From: Brevundimonas sp.
GTDB taxonomy: Bacteria; Pseudomonadota; Alphaproteobacteria; Caulobacterales; Caulobacteraceae
Direction: 5' to 3'
Assembly: GCF_027484365.1 (NCBI RefSeq)
Contig: NZ_JAIXTC010000002.1
Coordinates: 1 to 64,000 of the forward strand
DNA: 64,000 nt
A model generated the notes under the pieces. The model saw nothing but the letters and a program-made list of their open reading frames with translations. It was not told the origin of the DNA and ran no database searches. Position numbers and translations under genes: made by a program. The first letter of the stretch is position 1; each line of letters begins with the position of its first letter. Of this stretch, positions 61,275 through 64,000 are shown piece by piece.

Positions 61275-64000
61275 TCAGGCGAGGGCCTCGGACGTGAACT
61301 TCTCGAGTTCCTGCAGGTGCCGGCTCATCAGGCCGGCGGCGGTCGAGGCCGAGGCCGGGCGGCCGACATAGCGGGCGCGCCTGGCCTTGACGTCCATCTT
61401 GTCCAGCGTCAGCTCCAGCCACGGATCGACGAAGGTCCAGCCGCCCATGTTTTTCGGCTCTTCCTGGCACCAGACCAGTTCAGCGTTGGGGAAGCGGGAC
61501 AGCTCGGTCGTCAGCGACTTGATCGGCCACGGATAGAACTGTTCCAGGCGCAGGATGTAGATGTCGTTGACGCCCTTCTTTTCGCGCGCGTCCAGCAGGT
61601 CGTAATAGACCTTGCCCGAGCACAGGATCACGCGGCGGATGTCCTTGTCGCCCTTGATCGTGATGCCCGAGACGTCGGGCCGGGTCTGGGCGTCGTCGTG
61701 CAGGACGCGGTGGAAGGACGACCCCTCGGCCATGTCCTTCAGCGTCGAGACCGCCTTCTTGTGACGCAGCAGCGACTTCGGCGTCATGATGATCAGGGGC
61801 TTGCGGAACGGCCGGTGCATCTGGCGACGCAGGATGTGGAAATAGTTGGCCGGGGTCGTGCAGTTGGCGACCTGCATATTGTCTTCGGCGCACTGCTGCA
61901 GGAACCGCTCGAGGCGGGCCGAGGAGTGTTCCGGACCCTGGCCCTCGTAGCCATGAGGCAGGAGCATGGTCAGGCCGCACATGCGCAGCCATTTGCGCTC
62001 ACCGGACGAGATGAACTGGTCGATGACCACCTGGGCCCCGTTCACGAAGTCGCCGAACTGGGCTTCCCACATCACCAGGGTGTTGGGATCGGACAGTGCG
62101 TAGCCGTATTCGAAGCCGAGCACCGCCTCTTCGGACAGGGCTGAATCGATCACCTCGAAATGCTGCTGGTCGCCGCCAAGGTTGTTCAAGGGGACGTAGC
62201 GGTCCTCGGTGGTCTGGTCGATGATGCCGGAGTGGCGCTGGCTGAAGGTGCCGCGCACCGAATCCTGACCTGACAGACGCACCGGGAAGCCCTCGGACAG
62301 CAGCGAGCCGAAGGCCAGGCTTTCGGCCGTGGCCCAGTCGATGTTCTGGCCGGTGTCGATCGTCTCGCGGCGGGCCTCGATGACCCGCTTCAGCGTCTTG
62401 TGGATGTCGACCTGGTTCGGGACAGTGGTCAGCCGGTGGCCGAGGTCCTTCAGCTTCGCCTCGGGCACGGCCGTGTCGCCGCGGCGGTCCTCGCCCTCGG
62501 GCAGGCCCACCCCCTTCCACTGACCGTCGAGCCAGTCGGCCTTGTCGGCCTTGAAGGTCTTGCCGAGCTCGAACTGTTCGTCCAGCCAGGCTTCGAAACG
62601 CGTCACCTCGGCATCGACCTCGGCCTGGGTCAGGACGCCTTCCTCGACCAGCCGCTTGGCGTAGATCTCGCGCGTCGACGGCAGGGCGCGGATCTTCGAA
62701 TACATGATCGGCTGGGTGAAGGTCGGATCGTCGCCTTCGTTGTGGCCGAAGCGGCGGTAGCAGAACATGTCCACCACCACGTCCTTCTTGAACTTCTGGC
62801 GGAACTCCGTGGCCACCTTGGCGGCGAAGACGACCGCTTCCGGATCGTCGCCGTTGACGTGGAAGATCGGGGCCTGGACCATCAGGGCGACGTCCGAGCA
62901 ATAGGGCGTCGAGCGCGAATTGCGCGGCGAGGTCGTGAAGCCGATCTGGTTGTTGATGACGAAATGCATCGTCCCGCCGGTGCGGTAGCCCTTCAGACCC
63001 ATCAGGGCGAAGCACTCGGCCACCACGCCCTGGCCGGCGAAGGCGGCGTCGCCGTGGATCAACAGCGGCATGACCTTGGAGCGATCCAGCGCCCACTGGC
63101 TTTCCGGCAACCCCTTGTTGGCCTCGCGGATGTCGAACGCCTGTTTGGCGCGCGCCTTTCCGAGCACGACCGGATTGACGATCTCGAGGTGCGACGGGTT
63201 GGCGGTCAGGCTCAGGTGGACGTGGTTGCCGTCGAACTCGCGGTCCGACGAGGCGCCCATATGGTATTTGACGTCGCCCGATCCCTCGATGTCCGAAGGC
63301 ACGGACGAGCCGCCCTGGAACTCGTGGAAAATGGTCTTGTAGGGCTTGCCCATCACGGCCGCGAGCGTGTTCAGACGGCCCCGGTGGGCCATGCCGATGA
63401 CGATCTCGTCGACGCCCAGGGCGCCGCCGCGCTTGATCATCTGCTCAAGCGCCGGGACCATGGCCTCGCCGCCGTCAAGGCCGAACCGCTTGGTGCCCGG
63501 GAAGCGCTTGTGCAGGAAGCGTTCGAAACCCTCGGCTTCGATCAGCTTGTTGAGGATGGCGATCTTGCCTTCCTTGGTGAAGCCGTTCTTCTCGAAGGCG
63601 TCCGGACCCTCGAACCGCTGCTGGAGCCAGGACTTCTCCTCCGGCTCGGCGATATGCATGAACTGGATGCCGATATTGCCGCAGTAGGTGCGCTTCAGGA
63701 CCGCCATCACCTCGCGGATCGTGCCGGTCTCCATGCCGAGCACGCCGTCCAGATAGATCGGACGGTCCATGTCGGCCTCGGTGAAGCCGTAGAACTCGGG
63801 CGTCAGCTCGGGATTGTTGGTCGCCGCCTCGATGCCCAGCGGATCAAGCGTCGCCTGCAGATGGCCGCGCACCCGATAGCTGCGGATGAGCATCAGGACG
63901 CGGATGGAATCGTGGGCGGCGGCGCGGATCTCGGCGGCCGATGCGCCGGCCGGGGCGGGAGAGGCCGCGGCCGCAGGGGCCGCAGCGGCCGGCTTCGCCT
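61275..64000 (-). CDS. odhA: 2-oxoglutarate dehydrogenase E1 (partial, start outside the window)
   Basis: At least 908 residues; the frame is open to the right edge, so the 5' end is missing. An Ala/Pro-rich segment lies near the edge, followed by the E1 core: [69 protein letters not shown] for the thiamine-diphosphate site, and [20 protein letters not shown] in the C-terminal half. It decarboxylates 2-oxoglutarate and passes the succinyl group to the E2 lipoyl arm. Confidence 0.96.
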   Translation of the reverse strand, partial: AKPAAAAPAAAASPAPAGASAAEIRAAAHDSIRVLMLIRSYRVRGHLQATLDPLGIEAATNNPELTPEFYGFTEADMDRPIYLDGVLGMETGTIREVMAVLKRTYCGNIGIQFMHIAEPEEKSWLQQRFEGPDAFEKNGFTKEGKIAILNKLIEAEGFERFLHKRFPGTKRFGLDGGEAMVPALEQMIKRGGALGVDEIVIGMAHRGRLNTLAAVMGKPYKTIFHEFQGGSSVPSDIEGSGDVKYHMGASSDREFDGNHVHLSLTANPSHLEIVNPVVLGKARAKQAFDIREANKGLPESQWALDRSKVMPLLIHGDAAFAGQGVVAECFALMGLKGYRTGGTMHFVINNQIGFTTSPRNSRSTPYCSDVALMVQAPIFHVNGDDPEAVVFAAKVATEFRQKFKKDVVVDMFCYRRFGHNEGDDPTFTQPIMYSKIRALPSTREIYAKRLVEEGVLTQAEVDAEVTRFEAWLDEQFELGKTFKADKADWLDGQWKGVGLPEGEDRRGDTAVPEAKLKDLGHRLTTVPNQVDIHKTLKRVIEARRETIDTGQNIDWATAESLAFGSLLSEGFPVRLSGQDSVRGTFSQRHSGIIDQTTEDRYVPLNNLGGDQQHFEVIDSALSEEAVLGFEYGYALSDPNTLVMWEAQFGDFVNGAQVVIDQFISSGERKWLRMCGLTMLLPHGYEGQGPEHSSARLERFLQQCAEDNMQVANCTTPANYFHILRRQMHRPFRKPLIIMTPKSLLRHKKAVSTLKDMAEGSSFHRVLHDDAQTRPDVSGITIKGDKDIRRVILCSGKVYYDLLDAREKKGVNDIYILRLEQFYPWPIKSLTTELSRFPNAELVWCQEEPKNMGGWTFVDPWLELTLDKMDVKARRARYVGRPASASTAAGLMSRHLQELEKFTSEALA

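Overview
This is a GC-rich window from an alphaproteobacterium, most probably Caulobacterales and Brevundimonas-like. That placement is an inference from gene content: a ChvI/ChvG pair followed by a short HPr kinase, an EIIA-Man and an HPr; SenC/RegB/RegA; MmcB; DUF2794; and odhA/odhB. Most of the window is ordinary chromosomal housekeeping in short operons. The left 14 kb is different and carries the accessory DNA.

Layout. 1-2.2 kb: wreckage of IS30- and IS3-family elements around two small exported proteins, beside an ABC ATPase (2184-3158) that has no permease gene in the window. 3.2-7.7 kb: a CHCC zinc-finger protein, a lipoprotein, a large RTX/DUF4214 protein with a glycosidase-like front end, and a BaiN-type flavoprotein. 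7.9-9.7 kb: a DUF2188-VbhA-like antitoxin and Fic toxin pair bracketed by two nearly identical 169-bp direct repeats, with a decayed third copy further right. 9.8-13.6 kb: a clearly AT-richer two-gene island, a calcineurin-like metallophosphoesterase and an Hsp90/GHKL ATPase. The two genes overlap by four bases, and the second shares its stop tetranucleotide with convergent polA. This pair is the best candidate here for an undescribed (perhaps anti-phage) system.

13.6-31 kb: polA, a glyoxalase/lipoprotein pair, a CASTOR/POLLUX-like channel, the chvI-chvG-hprK-EIIA-HPr regulatory cluster, trhO, tRNA-Ala(CGC), yggT, 3-hydroxyacyl-CoA dehydrogenase and a DUF418 protein. 31-45 kb: hisS, a possible small RNA, an M13 peptidase, a Kef-type antiporter, a TetR regulator facing a Rieske oxygenase, a hydrolase/methyltransferase pair, a class A penicillin-binding protein, a YgjP-like peptidase and an intracellular PHA depolymerase. 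45-55 kb: senC divergent from regB-regA, a palindromic repeat, mmcB/GNAT/thpR, a Bax-inhibitor-1 protein, DUF2794, a second possible RNA, and a response regulator-histidine kinase-HtrA operon. 55-64 kb: an NTF2-like protein, an alkaline phosphatase, glutaryl-CoA dehydrogenase facing a CoA-transferase, then odhB and the 3' part of odhA running off the right edge.

How the parts work together. ChvGI with the PTS phosphorelay couples envelope and nutrient state; RegBA with SenC is a redox and cytochrome-oxidase module; the regulator-kinase-HtrA operon looks like envelope protein-quality control; gcdH and the CoA-transferase belong to glutarate/lysine breakdown and feed acyl-CoA towards the TCA cycle, where odhAB acts. 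All calls rest on reading motifs and context by eye; no database search was run.
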